Assembly: GCF_029846715.1 (NCBI RefSeq)
Contig: NZ_JARVWW010000001.1
Span: 1 to 64,000, forward strand
Direction of reading: 5' to 3'
DNA length: 64,000 nt
DNA from: Bradyrhizobium nivariense
GTDB taxonomy: Bacteria; Pseudomonadota; Alphaproteobacteria; Rhizobiales; Xanthobacteraceae
Each line of letters opens with the position of its first letter. Positions within the stretch are counted from its first letter, which is position 1. The translations under genes and the position numbers were made by a program. This document shows, one piece after another, positions 1 to 7,078 of the stretch. A model generated the notes under the pieces. The model was not told the DNA's origin. It ran no database searches and worked only from the letters and a program-made list of their open reading frames with translations.

Positions 1-211
1 ATCATCAAGGCATTCCGGCAGCAACGTCGTCTGCTGGCGATCCACCCCTTGAACGAAACCCCGCATCAATTCCCCCCGCGATTCAGCAAGAGAATCATAG
101 CATCGACGGAGTTTTTACACAGCCTGGGTCACAAGCCGACATCGCTGCGCGTCGCAAGTCAGGCCAGCATTACCTTCTCAAGCAGACATCCCAGATTTCT
201 AAGTATCCGTC

Positions 212-916
212 CTAGGCCCGCCGCATCAGCTTGAGCGAGGCCGCCAGCCGCAGGCTGCGCTTGCCCGCAAGCGCGATGCCTTCAAGCTCGCCGCTATCCG
301 CCGTGCAGGTCCCGGAGAAGCCGATCCCGACCTCATAGCCGCCGAACACGGGGTTCTCGCCTTTCGCCGGCGTGTGCTCCTGGTTGAGCATCTCGCCCTT
401 CCAGCGGCCGTCCGCCGAGGAAAAGGAGCCGAGATAGTAGAAGAACGCATCTCCGCCGAGGATGCGGCCGTCCATCAGCAGCATGACGCCGGAGAGTCCG
501 GCATCGACGCCGTCGAGCGCGCGCAGATGGATCGCATAGAGCCCGTTCACGACCCCGCCCGGGCCAATCGTCCCCTGCGGCGGCAGCCCCTCGTCGTCGA
601 GCCGGGTGAGATTGGCCCAGAAGTTGCCGCCCGGCATCGTGTCCGCACTGCCCGCGAGACGGATCTGGTTGCCGACCAGCCGGCCGCGTGCGCCGATCGC
701 GGCGACATCAGCCCCCATCAGCGGCTTGTAGTGGGGATCGTCATTATGCCGTTCGGTGACGACTTCGGCGATGATCTCGCCGTCGCGCTCAAAATAGGTT
801 CCGAGGTGCGCGAAGGCCGAATTGCCGCCCAGCAGCTTGCCGTCATGCATGCACATGATGCTGCGGCCGAACGCATCGTTGACGCCGTATTCAACCTTGT
901 AGAGCCCGTCCAGCAA
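212..916 (-). CDS. GrlR-like two-module protein (paralogue 1)
   Basis: Protein of 234 residues made of two homologous halves, each opening with G-L-Y-x-V/I-x-[YL] and carrying a GG(N/D)-x-[AF]-[FY] segment followed by a tyrosine-glycine turn. This resembles the GrlR regulator family (small beta-barrel negative regulators first described for type III secretion), here duplicated in tandem. The second half contains NQEHTPAKGENPVFGGYEVG, nearly repeated in the gene at 3068-3769. The start appears to be TTG at 914-916, giving MLDGLYKV, which aligns with the paralogue start; no ATG fits and the Shine-Dalgarno is weak. No signal peptide, so probably cytoplasmic. No type III secretion genes are visible nearby, so the target is unknown. 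Family membership is fairly safe; the regulatory role is inference. Confidence 0.75.
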   Translation of the reverse strand: MLDGLYKVEYGVNDAFGRSIMCMHDGKLLGGNSAFAHLGTYFERDGEIIAEVVTERHNDDPHYKPLMGADVAAIGARGRLVGNQIRLAGSADTMPGGNFWANLTRLDDEGLPPQGTIGPGGVVNGLYAIHLRALDGVDAGLSGVMLLMDGRILGGDAFFYYLGSFSSADGRWKGEMLNQEHTPAKGENPVFGGYEVGIGFSGTCTADSGELEGIALAGKRSLRLAASLKLMRRA

Positions 917-1198
917 CGCAATAGACCCAAAAAAAAATCAGAAGGAATCGCGGGTTACCTAGCACCGCCGCGGCACCAAGGCCATCCGGCTTTTCCGCGC
1001 AGGGCCGTTCAGAGCCACGCGCTGCCATGATGCCATCATGCCCCTGTTTTGCCCGACGGCGCAACAATTTCGTAAATTCCGCAAGGCTGTGATTTCAACA
1101 CCATCCGCAGAGCTGTGATTTCAACCACTTGGCTACTGTGCATGGGGTTGTTTTCGACATTTTTGTTTTGTGCGGTCCCGAACGGCCTTGCTCAGGAG

Positions 1199-1348
1199 CT
1201 AGTGACGCTTGAAATACTGCACCTCGCGCTCATGCTTCTCAGCCGCCGCCCGGCTCCTGAACGTGCCGAGGTTGCGGCGCTTGCCGGTCTTGGGATTCAC
1301 CTTGCGTGAATAGAGGCGATATTCGCCGGATGCGAGCTTGCGGATCAT
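1199..1348 (-). CDS. small basic conserved protein, 49 aa
   Basis: A 49-residue ORF starting MIRKLASGEYRLYSRK and ending EVQYFKRH. It has a perfect AGGAGG-type ribosome site (GGAGGCGCAACC before ATG), which is the main reason for calling it. The product is strongly basic (K/R-rich, with KTGKRRNLGTF in the middle) and the pattern of short strands followed by a helix suggests a tiny nucleic-acid-binding or ribosome-associated protein, but I do not recognise a named family. Proteins of this look are common single genes in rhizobia. It stands alone between the GrlR-like gene and the Sel1 gene, on the same strand as both. Confidence 0.65.
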   Translation of the reverse strand: MIRKLASGEYRLYSRKVNPKTGKRRNLGTFRSRAAAEKHEREVQYFKRH

Positions 1349-1414
1349 GGTTGCGCCTCCTGTCAGGTTTCGGACTCAACCCGCTCCGCACGAGGTCCGT
1401 TCCTTCAAGGTCTT

Positions 1415-1510
1415 ATGAGCGGGACGAGTGTAGGCCGGTACGGCCCGTGGCGGCATTTTCTCGAGACCACCTATCGCGACGCCAGCAAGAATGTCGCCTA
1501 CTACACGTGA
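1415..1510 (+). CDS. possible 31-aa micro-ORF
   Basis: ATG at 1415 preceded by AAGG four bases upstream, then 31 codons (start MSGTSVGRYGPW, end KNVAYYT) closing with TGA just before the convergent Sel1 gene stop. The composition (YGPWRHFLETTYRDASKN) looks protein-like rather than random, rich in aromatic and polar residues. It could be a microprotein or the tail of a decayed gene. I do not recognise it and the call is weak. Confidence 0.25.
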   Translation: MSGTSVGRYGPWRHFLETTYRDASKNVAYYT

Positions 1511-1511
1511 A

Positions 1512-2333
1512 CTAGAAGCACAGCGTGGTCACGAGCTTGCCCTGCTTGTCCTTGATCGCATAGGGACAGCGCAGCCGCTCCAGCGCCTGCTTGGCGTCCT
1601 CGTCGCCGAGCGCTGCGGCGCGCTCGTAATAGGATTTCGCGGCGTCCTTGTCCTTTGGCCCGCCGCGGCCTTCCTGCGCGAAGGCGCCCATCCGCTCCAG
1701 CGCGCCGGGATGGTTTTGCGCCGCCGCCTTTTCGAACAGCGCGCGCGCCGCGGCGTCGTCCTTTGCCCCGCCCGTGCCTTCGGAGAGCATCATGCCGAGC
1801 TGGTACTGCGCCTCCGCATTGGTCTCGGCCGCCTTGCCGAGCAATGCGCGCGCCTGTGCGGGATCGGCCGGCGCGGCGCCGCCGGTGCCGCCGAGCGCGG
1901 CGAGATTGCTGACGCCGCGGGGATTGCCGGCCTGCGCCGCCTTCTCGAACAATTTGCGCGCCTGCGCTTCATCCCTGGCGACGCCGGAGCCGGTGCCGTA
2001 GGCCACACCGAGCTCGACCATGGCGGCGCTCGATCCCTTGTCGGCGGCCTTGCGCCAGGCAGCCATCGCTTCCGCCGTCTGCCGGTTGGCCGCATAGGCG
2101 CGGCCGAGCGCGAACAGCGCGCGCCGCGATGACGGCGCGGCCTGCTTGCAGAATTTGATGGCGGTCGCAACGTCGGAGGCTGCAATCTCCGTCACGCCCC
2201 TCAATTCGGCCGGCTTGTCGGGATCGCTGGGATCGGCGGCGACCCGATCGCACAGGACGAGATCGGCCGATTGCGCATGCGCCGATAACGGCGCCGCAAG
2301 CACGAAGAGGATAGCAACGAGGAAAGTCCGCAT
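1512..2333 (-). CDS. secreted Sel1-repeat (TPR-like) protein
   Basis: 273 residues beginning MRTFLVAILFVLAAPLSAHA, a typical Sec signal peptide with AHA cleavage site, so the product is periplasmic. The mature part holds about five Sel1/TPR-like repeats of the form A-x2-x-LG-x2-Y-x2-G-x-G-x(5)-A-x2-[LW]-[FY]-x-KAA (for example around residues 95-130 and 165-240). Such alpha-solenoids bind other proteins; no enzyme domain is seen. I chose ATG at 2333 because it gives a clean signal peptide; a TTG at 2369 would overlap the upstream stop and add 12 residues. It probably follows the solute-binding-like gene in one transcript. Confidence 0.8.
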   Translation of the reverse strand: MRTFLVAILFVLAAPLSAHAQSADLVLCDRVAADPSDPDKPAELRGVTEIAASDVATAIKFCKQAAPSSRRALFALGRAYAANRQTAEAMAAWRKAADKGSSAAMVELGVAYGTGSGVARDEAQARKLFEKAAQAGNPRGVSNLAALGGTGGAAPADPAQARALLGKAAETNAEAQYQLGMMLSEGTGGAKDDAAARALFEKAAAQNHPGALERMGAFAQEGRGGPKDKDAAKSYYERAAALGDEDAKQALERLRCPYAIKDKQGKLVTTLCF

Positions 2334-2365
2334 GGACGCCAAATTGCGTTGCTGTCCCGGCAAAT

Positions 2366-3049
2366 TCAAGGCTCGAGTCCCGATTGGCGCAGCATGGGGA
2401 CGACCTCCGGTGATGCCAGATAGCGCAGCAGCCGGTCCGCGGCATCGGCGTGCTCAGCGTTTGCCATCCGGCCGGCGGAGAACACGGCCGGCGTTTGCAG
2501 ATCGTGCGGGACGGGGCCGACCACCTCAATGCCTTCGACCTGCTTCAGCTCGCTGATCTGCTGCACGGCGAGGTCAGCCTCGCCGCTCACGAGCCGCTCC
2601 GCGGTAAAGCCCTGCTCGACGATGGTGGCTTTGGCGTTGATCTCTGCCGCGATCCCCATCTGCGCGATCAACCGGGCGAAATAGACCCCGCTCGCACCCA
2701 GCCGCGAATAGGCCACGGACCGCGCCGCAAGCAGCGTATTGCGCAGCGCGGATGCGGTGGCGATGTCGGGATGGGCTTGCCCTGCCCGCACAGCGATGCC
2801 GACGAAGGAGCGCGCGAGATCGGCTGCGCTGCCCGAGACCACGCGGCCCTCGCCGATCATCTCGTCGAGCCCTTCGCGCGTGAGGATCACGAGATCGGCG
2901 GCCTCGCCGTCGCGCAGCCGCTTGAGCAGTGCCAGGGTCGGCGCGAAATCGGCGTCGATGCGGACGCCAGTTGCGGTCTCGTATGCGGAGGACAGGCTGC
3001 GCATCGCGCCCATCAGGCCGAGCGTCGAGAGCATGCGAACATTTTCCAT
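2366..3049 (-). CDS. ModA/MolA-like substrate-binding domain protein without signal peptide
   Basis: 227 residues resembling type 2 periplasmic binding proteins of the molybdate/sulfate kind: an early LSTLGLMGAMRSLSSAYE segment, AADLVILTREGLDEMI (residues about 51-66), and the late hinge part SGEADLAVQQISELKQVEG. Unlike true transporters' binding proteins it starts directly at the domain with no signal peptide, and no permease or ATPase is adjacent, so it probably acts as a cytoplasmic ligand sensor or an orphan. ATG at 3049 follows CAGGAATCGCTT. It lies 18 bases after the GrlR-like gene (3068-3769) and just before the Sel1 gene, suggesting a three-gene transcript. Ligand unknown. Confidence 0.75.
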   Translation of the reverse strand: MENVRMLSTLGLMGAMRSLSSAYETATGVRIDADFAPTLALLKRLRDGEAADLVILTREGLDEMIGEGRVVSGSAADLARSFVGIAVRAGQAHPDIATASALRNTLLAARSVAYSRLGASGVYFARLIAQMGIAAEINAKATIVEQGFTAERLVSGEADLAVQQISELKQVEGIEVVGPVPHDLQTPAVFSAGRMANAEHADAADRLLRYLASPEVVPMLRQSGLEP

Positions 3050-3067
3050 AAGCGATTCCTGTCGCGA

Positions 3068-3769
3068 TCAGGCGCGGTGCATCAGCTTGAGCGCGGCGGT
3101 CAGGCGCAGGCTGCGCTTGCCGGCGAGCGCCGTTGCCTCCAGCACCGCCTGCTCCGCATCATAAGTGCCGGCGAAGCCGATGCCGACCTCGTGGCCGCCG
3201 AAGATCGGATCGTCCTTGGCCGGCGTGTGCTCCTGATTGAGGATCTGGCCCTTCCAGCGCCCGTTGGCGGCGGTGTAGCTGCCGAGATAGTAGAACGATG
3301 CATCGCCGCCGAGGATGCGGCCCTTGTTGAGCAGCATCACGCCGGTGAGGCCGCCGTCGACGCCATCGAGCATGCGCAGATGCACCGAGTAGAGCCCGTC
3401 GGCGATGCCGGCCTCGCCGACGCCGCCGGCGATCGGCACCTCGTCTTCGGTGATCGGCGTCATCAACGACTGGAAGGGCACGCCGGGCAGCTCCTTGAGC
3501 TCGCCCTTGAAGCGATAGAGATCGCCGTCGGCCCAGCCCTTGGCCAGCAGCGTCGCATCATCGGTGCCGGCCATGGCGCGGTAGTTCGGATCGGGGTTGT
3601 GGCGGACGGTGTTGATCACGATGTCGACGCCGCCTTCGGTCTTCGCGTAGGTGCCGATATGGGCGAAGGCCGAATTGCCACCGAGCATCTTGCCGTTGCC
3701 GGCATGCATCACGCTTCGGCCGACCCCGTCGCCGAGCTGAAATCTCACCTTGTAGAAGCCTTCAAACAC
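3068..3769 (-). CDS. GrlR-like two-module protein (paralogue 2)
   Basis: Second copy of the gene at 212-916. I place the start at GTG 3767-3769 (VFEGFYKV), since it aligns with the MLDGLYKV start of the paralogue and has a GGGGA-containing leader; the longer ATG-started version (from 3802) adds 11 unrelated residues. Two GrlR-like modules: residues about 1-110 (GRSVMHAGNGKMLGGNSAFA) and about 120-233 (GVMLLNKGRILGGDASFYYL). C-terminal segments of both paralogues end KRSLRL-[TA]-A-[AS]-LKLM-x-RA. First gene of a probable transcript with the ModA-like and Sel1 genes. Function unproven; family assignment by pattern. Confidence 0.75.
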   Translation of the reverse strand: MFEGFYKVRFQLGDGVGRSVMHAGNGKMLGGNSAFAHIGTYAKTEGGVDIVINTVRHNPDPNYRAMAGTDDATLLAKGWADGDLYRFKGELKELPGVPFQSLMTPITEDEVPIAGGVGEAGIADGLYSVHLRMLDGVDGGLTGVMLLNKGRILGGDASFYYLGSYTAANGRWKGQILNQEHTPAKDDPIFGGHEVGIGFAGTYDAEQAVLEATALAGKRSLRLTAALKLMHRA

Positions 3770-3885
3770 CAGCCGTCCCCGGCCCTGCGCGCATCCGGGC
3801 ACACTCTATCCCGCTTTCGGCGGCGATGGACAAGTTTCGCGCGATCGAGGTCCGAGGGATCGCCGCAACTGCTGTCATCAGAATG

Positions 3886-3920
3886 CAAAAATCCGCCGAA
3901 GCCTTTCGGCTTCGGCGGAT
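3886..3920 (-). terminator. rho-independent terminator of glnII
   Basis: Perfect 13-bp stem: ATCCGCCGAAGCC (3891-3903), loop TTTC, GGCTTCGGCGGAT (3908-3920). Read on the minus strand the stem is followed by a run of T (AAAAA at 3887-3891 on the plus strand). It lies 45 bases after the glnII stop. Confidence 0.9.
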
Positions 3921-3965
3921 CGAAGTCCAACCCGGGCCAGCCCCCCAGCCCGGGCCGGGAGGATG

Positions 3966-5000
3966 TTAGGCCGCAGCCTTCTTGTCGGCCGGCACGGACG
4001 CGATCGTCTTCAGGATCTGCGAAGCGATCTGGTATGGGTCGCCCTGCGAGTTCGGACGGCGGTCTTCCAGATAGCCCTTGTAGCCGTTATTGGCGAAGGA
4101 GTGCGGAACGCGGATCGAGGCACCGCGATCGGCAATGCCGTAGCTGAACTTGTTCCAGGGCGCGGTCTCGTGCTTACCGGTCAGACGCTTGTCGTTGTCC
4201 GGGCCGTAGACGGCGATGTGGTCCATGATGTTCTTGTCGAAGGCCGCCATCAGCGCCTCGAAGTACTCCTTGCCGCCGACCGTACGCATATACTCGGTCG
4301 AGAAGTTGGCGTGCATGCCGGAGCCGTTCCAGTCGGTATCGCCGAGCGGCTTGCAGTGGAACTCGATGTCGATGCCGTACTTTTCGGTCAGGCGCAGCAT
4401 CAGGTAGCGGGCCATCCACATTTCGTCAGCGGCCTTCTTGGAGCCTTTGCCGAAGATCTGGAATTCCCACTGGCCCTTCGCGACTTCCGCGTTGATGCCT
4501 TCATGGTTGATGCCGGCGGCCAAGCAGAGGTCGAGATGCTCCTCGACGATCTTGCGGGCGACGTCGCCGACGTTCGAGAAGCCGACGCCGGTGTAGTACG
4601 GACCCTGCGGCGCCGGATAGCCCGAGGCCGGGAAGCCGAGCGGACGGCCGTCCTTGTAGAAGAAGTATTCCTGCTCGAAGCCGAACCAGGCGCCGGAATC
4701 GTCGAGGATGGTGGCGCGCTTGTTGGAAGCGTGCGGGGTCTTGCCATCGGGCATCATGACTTCGCACATCACGAGCACGCCGTTGGTGCGGGCGCCATCC
4801 GGGAACACCGCGACCGGCTTCAGCACGCAATCGGAGCTGTGGCCTTCAGCCTGCTGGGTGGAGGAGCCATCGAAGCCCCAGAGCGGAAGCTGCTCGAGCG
4901 TCGGGAACGACGCAAATTCCTTGATCTGAGTTTTGCCGCGCAAGTTCGGAGTCGGCGTATATCCGTCGAGCCAGATGTACTCGAGCTTATACTTGGTCAT
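3966..5000 (-). CDS. glnII: glutamine synthetase, type II (GSII)
   Basis: 344 residues, the usual length of the short eukaryotic-type GSII found in rhizobia and clearly not the ~470-residue GlnA. Catalyses ATP-dependent amidation of glutamate by ammonium in the cytoplasm. Visible hallmarks: beta-grasp region with WGFDGSSTQQAEG (about residues 42-54), EYFFYKDGRPLGFP, the ammonium/glutamate site NHEGINAEVAKGQWEFQ, NGSGMHANFSTEYMR, and HSFANNGYKGYLEDRRP near the C terminus. GSII lacks the adenylylation control of GlnA and is controlled by transcription through NtrC and sigma-54 in Bradyrhizobium; a matching promoter lies at 5088-5103. Ribosome site AGAGAGG before the ATG. Divergent from the gstI-like gene. 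Very confident. Confidence 0.97.
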   Translation of the reverse strand: MTKYKLEYIWLDGYTPTPNLRGKTQIKEFASFPTLEQLPLWGFDGSSTQQAEGHSSDCVLKPVAVFPDGARTNGVLVMCEVMMPDGKTPHASNKRATILDDSGAWFGFEQEYFFYKDGRPLGFPASGYPAPQGPYYTGVGFSNVGDVARKIVEEHLDLCLAAGINHEGINAEVAKGQWEFQIFGKGSKKAADEMWMARYLMLRLTEKYGIDIEFHCKPLGDTDWNGSGMHANFSTEYMRTVGGKEYFEALMAAFDKNIMDHIAVYGPDNDKRLTGKHETAPWNKFSYGIADRGASIRVPHSFANNGYKGYLEDRRPNSQGDPYQIASQILKTIASVPADKKAAA

Positions 5001-5029
5001 TGAGCCTCTCTGTAGATGATGCGAAAGGT

Positions 5030-5046
5030 GGGGGCCGTAGGCCCCC
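5030..5046 (-). other. hairpin in glnII 5' untranslated leader
   Basis: GGGGGCC (5030-5036), loop GTA, GGCCCCC (5040-5046): a 7-bp all-GC stem in the predicted glnII leader, 30 bases before the start codon. It could influence translation; in Rhizobium leguminosarum GstI represses glnII at the translational level, and a leader structure is a plausible target. The structure is seen; the role is inference. Confidence 0.45.
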
Positions 5047-5087
5047 GCACGATTGTTTACCCGGCCACCATCGGCCGACCGTTTACA

Positions 5088-5103
5088 AGCATTTAACGTG
5101 CCA
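5088..5103 (-). promoter_or_regulatory. sigma-54 (-24/-12) promoter of glnII
   Basis: On the minus strand the sequence is TGGCACGTTAAATGCT. The RpoN consensus is TGGCACG-N4-TTGC-A/T; 11 of the 12 fixed positions match, with correct GG-GC spacing. A start about 12 bases downstream gives a leader of roughly 75 bases. Fits the known NtrC/RpoN control of glnII. Confidence 0.88.
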
Positions 5104-5190
5104 AAAGGCCGCAGCGCGGGAGGTTTGCCACCGCGGCCGGCCTCCCCTCGCTCCCGGCAGATCGTCGACTGCGCCGTGCGTCATAGCGGC

Positions 5191-5212
5191 GCACCTTTGC
5201 GTGAAGCTGCAC
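5191..5212 (-). promoter_or_regulatory. candidate NtrC binding region upstream of glnII
   Basis: Plus strand reads GCACC-TTTGC-GTG-AAGCT-GCACC (5191-5213), i.e. two GCACC half-sites and an inverted GTG spaced like NtrC enhancer half-sites (GCAC..GTGC). It lies about 115-135 bases upstream of the predicted transcription start, the usual enhancer distance. Weak symmetry, so only a candidate. Confidence 0.3.
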
Positions 5213-5435
5213 CGCAAAAATCCCGCGGAAAACGCCTGATTCTGGAGCACGAGCACCAGAGCCCGAGGTTGCCGGCTAAACGCGCATCAACGTCCGGCAA
5301 CATTCGCCAAGTCTGTGCCCGTCGCCCGCAACCTTCGCAACGGCCCACGCGTTAGCCACCCGACCGCTGCCTTAGAGGAAGCAGAATGCAGTCTGCCTAC
5401 AAAATAGGCCAGCGCTGATTTCCTTTTCAGCACTT

Positions 5436-5451
5436 TGCATTTCGGAATGCA
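5436..5451 (+). promoter_or_regulatory. inverted repeat upstream of gstI-like gene
   Basis: TGCATT-TCGG-AATGCA, perfect 6-bp arms, 88 bases before the gstI-like start. Its TGCA-N8-TGCA layout is one base short of the classical TGCA-N9-TGCA NtrC site. NtrC represses gstI in R. leguminosarum, so it may be an operator; it may equally be unrelated. Confidence 0.3.
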
Positions 5452-5538
5452 CGGCCGATATGGGGATTCCAGTAACCACAAGCCAACGAGTCGGGCGCAC
5501 CATGGAGGCCAACCGCTGCGATCTCGGGAGATACCGCA

Positions 5539-5742
5539 ATGATGAATAATGGACTGAGTCACGGATCTGCACAGATCTACCAATTCCCTGTCGGGGGCCG
5601 CTCGGCTCTCGGGGGGCGCCGCAACGGTGAGACCCGCCTTCCCGCCAACCACGCCTCGCTCCCCGTGAACGAGACGATTTGCAGTGGAAGCTGGTACCAT
5701 CAGGAAGCAGTCGATGAAGCCAAGCCGAAATGGGATCGCTGA
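5539..5742 (+). CDS. gstI: GstI-like glutamine synthetase translation inhibitor (DUF2735)
   Basis: 67 residues containing the DUF2735 signature: SAQIYQFPVGGRSALGGRR near the N terminus and CSGSWYHQEAVDEAKP-x-WDR at the end. In Rhizobium leguminosarum the ~63-residue GstI protein is encoded upstream of and divergent from glnII and inhibits translation of glnII mRNA; the same arrangement is seen here (glnII starts at 5000 on the other strand). Two adjacent ATG codons; GGGAG nine bases before the first supports the start at 5539. Ends in a strong terminator at 5797-5832. The symbol rests on family and synteny, not on experiment. Confidence 0.75.
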   Translation: MMNNGLSHGSAQIYQFPVGGRSALGGRRNGETRLPANHASLPVNETICSGSWYHQEAVDEAKPKWDR

Positions 5743-5796
5743 TGCCTGCGTTCGGTTCGATACCGCCGCGCTCTCTCAATGCCCGGCGTCAGTTTG

Positions 5797-5832
5797 AAAA
5801 AGGGTCGAAACAACGAAGTTTCGGCCCTTTTT
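5797..5832 (+). terminator. rho-independent terminator (bidirectional) after gstI-like gene
   Basis: AAAAAGGGTCGAAAC (5797-5811), six-base loop, GTTTCGGCCCTTTTT (5818-5832). Fifteen paired positions with one T-G wobble, T-run on the plus strand and A-run on the other side, so it could also stop minus-strand reads from the MliC-like pseudogene. Confidence 0.88.
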
Positions 5833-5855
5833 GATTCCTGCGGCAATGCCGCCGT

Positions 5856-6166
5856 TCAGATCCCCGCGCAGGCCGTGACCGGCCGCTTCAGATGCTTGAC
5901 CGTGGTGCTGCCGGTCTTGCCGATCACAAGCGTGATCCCCGCCCCGAATAGCGCGCGCCGGAGACCGTCAGCCGCTTGGCAAGTGTGACCGGTTCGCCGT
6001 CGATCTGGAGGAAGGCGCGCTTGTCGGCGTCATAAAATCCGACGATGAACTGCGTACCATCGGCGCAGCGATAGGTCCGGAACGTCTGCGCATCGGCCTG
6101 TCGTGAATTGATAGTTCCGCCCGCCAGCATGGTGACCGCCAAAAGAATGGCCTTGTGCCGGCCCAT
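5856..6166 (-). pseudogene. MliC-like periplasmic lysozyme inhibitor, frameshifted
   Basis: Starts MGRHKAILLAVTMLAGG (signal peptide) and continues with a C-type lysozyme inhibitor core: TYRCADGTQFIVGFYDADKR, GEPVTL and SGARYSG. The frame then runs into a stop at 5924-5926 (GRGSRL-stop). Adding one G in the run read as TCGGGGCGGGGATC (minus strand, 5935-5948) restores SGARYSGAGITLVIGKTG and continues through TVKHLKRPVTACAGI to a stop at 5856-5858, including the C-terminal cysteine expected for this family. So the gene carries an apparent 1-base deletion in a G-rich run. Either a real recent pseudogene or a sequencing error. No lipobox cysteine, so periplasmic rather than lipid-anchored. Confidence 0.7.
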
Positions 6167-6237
6167 GATCGCCCCCTGTAATAGATCTCAAGGACGCCCA
6201 TCGAGCGTCCGCTGGAACCATAACCCAAGCTGATCTC

Positions 6238-7041
6238 ATGCAAGACTCCTCCGTGCAAGACTCCTCCGTACAAGACTCTTCCGTACAAGACTCTTCCGTA
6301 CAAGACCCGCCTGCCCGCCATCTCGCCCTGCAAGGCGCCAGCAATTTTCGCGACCTCGGCGGCTATCCGACCGCAGATGGCCGTACCACGCGCTGGCGGC
6401 ACATCTTCCGCTCCAACCATCTCGGCCAGCTCACCGCCGCCGATGTCGAGATCGTCCGCGCGCTCGGCGTGCGCAGCGCCTTCGATTTTCGCGGCGTCGA
6501 GGAGCGCGCGGCGGGCGTCTGCGTGGTCAACGAGATCGCCGTGTATTCACTGCCGATCGAGCCGACCGTCGTGGCCGCGCTGCGCGCGGAGCTCGCCAGG
6601 GGCAGGCTGACCGCGCCGGTCGCGCTCGAACTCATGCGCGAATCCTATCGCAACTATGTCCGCCACAACACGGCCAGTTTCCGCAACCTGTTCGGGCATC
6701 TCCTGGAGGACCGCGCGCCGCTCGTCATTCACTGCACCGCCGGCAAGGACCGCACCGGCTTTGCCAGCGCGCTGATCCTGCATGCGCTCGGCGTAGCCGA
6801 CGACGTCATTGCCGCGGACTACCTCTTGACCAACCGGCACTACAGACGCGATGCATCGAACGCTTACGATCTTCCCGCCGATGTCCTCGACGCGATCGGC
6901 AGCGTCGAGGCCTCGTATCTTGCTGCTGCTTTCGAGGCCGTCGGTAGCGCGTATGGCGATCTCGAAACCTACTTGCGCGACGGCCTCAAGCTGGGCACAC
7001 CGGAGCGGACCGCGCTGAAGGCGCGTTATCTGCAATCGTAA
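6238..7041 (+). CDS. tyrosine phosphatase, IphP/DSP-like
   Basis: 267 residues of the bacterial tyrosine/dual-specificity phosphatase type: NFRDLGGYPTADGRTTRW near residues 35-52, RSNHLGQLTAADVE, FDFRGVEER, and the catalytic P-loop HCTAGKDRTG (about residues 166-175, C-x5-R with nucleophilic Cys and phosphate-binding Arg). Removes phosphate from protein tyrosine, or from phospholipids in some relatives. No signal peptide. The N terminus is unusual: four VQDSS-type repeats encoded by a 15-bp tandem repeat directly after the ATG. No clear ribosome site precedes the ATG, but the next in-frame ATG falls far inside the domain. Confidence 0.85.
   Translation: MQDSSVQDSSVQDSSVQDSSVQDPPARHLALQGASNFRDLGGYPTADGRTTRWRHIFRSNHLGQLTAADVEIVRALGVRSAFDFRGVEERAAGVCVVNEIAVYSLPIEPTVVAALRAELARGRLTAPVALELMRESYRNYVRHNTASFRNLFGHLLEDRAPLVIHCTAGKDRTGFASALILHALGVADDVIAADYLLTNRHYRRDASNAYDLPADVLDAIGSVEASYLAAAFEAVGSAYGDLETYLRDGLKLGTPERTALKARYLQS
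6241..6300 (+). repeat. 15-bp coding tandem repeat (4 units)
   Basis: Four units of CAAGACTC(C/T)TCCGT(G/A) from 6241 to 6300, with a degenerate fifth beginning CAAGAC. Unit length is a multiple of three, so copy-number change would keep the phosphatase reading frame and only change the length of the QDSSV tail. Confidence 0.9.
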
Positions 7042-7078
7042 GCGGCCGTAAATCTCGAGCGGCCGTGCCGGGAGAACG

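Noticed and set aside
1086..1125. 14-bp direct repeat GCTGTGATTTCAAC twice
   Set aside because: Two short copies 26 bases apart in a gene-free gap; no consistent link to a promoter or gene.
2450..4147. 565-codon plus-strand ORF over the ModA-like, GrlR-like and glnII genes
   Set aside because: Antisense shadow of well-supported genes; no recognisable domain, and no ribosome site.
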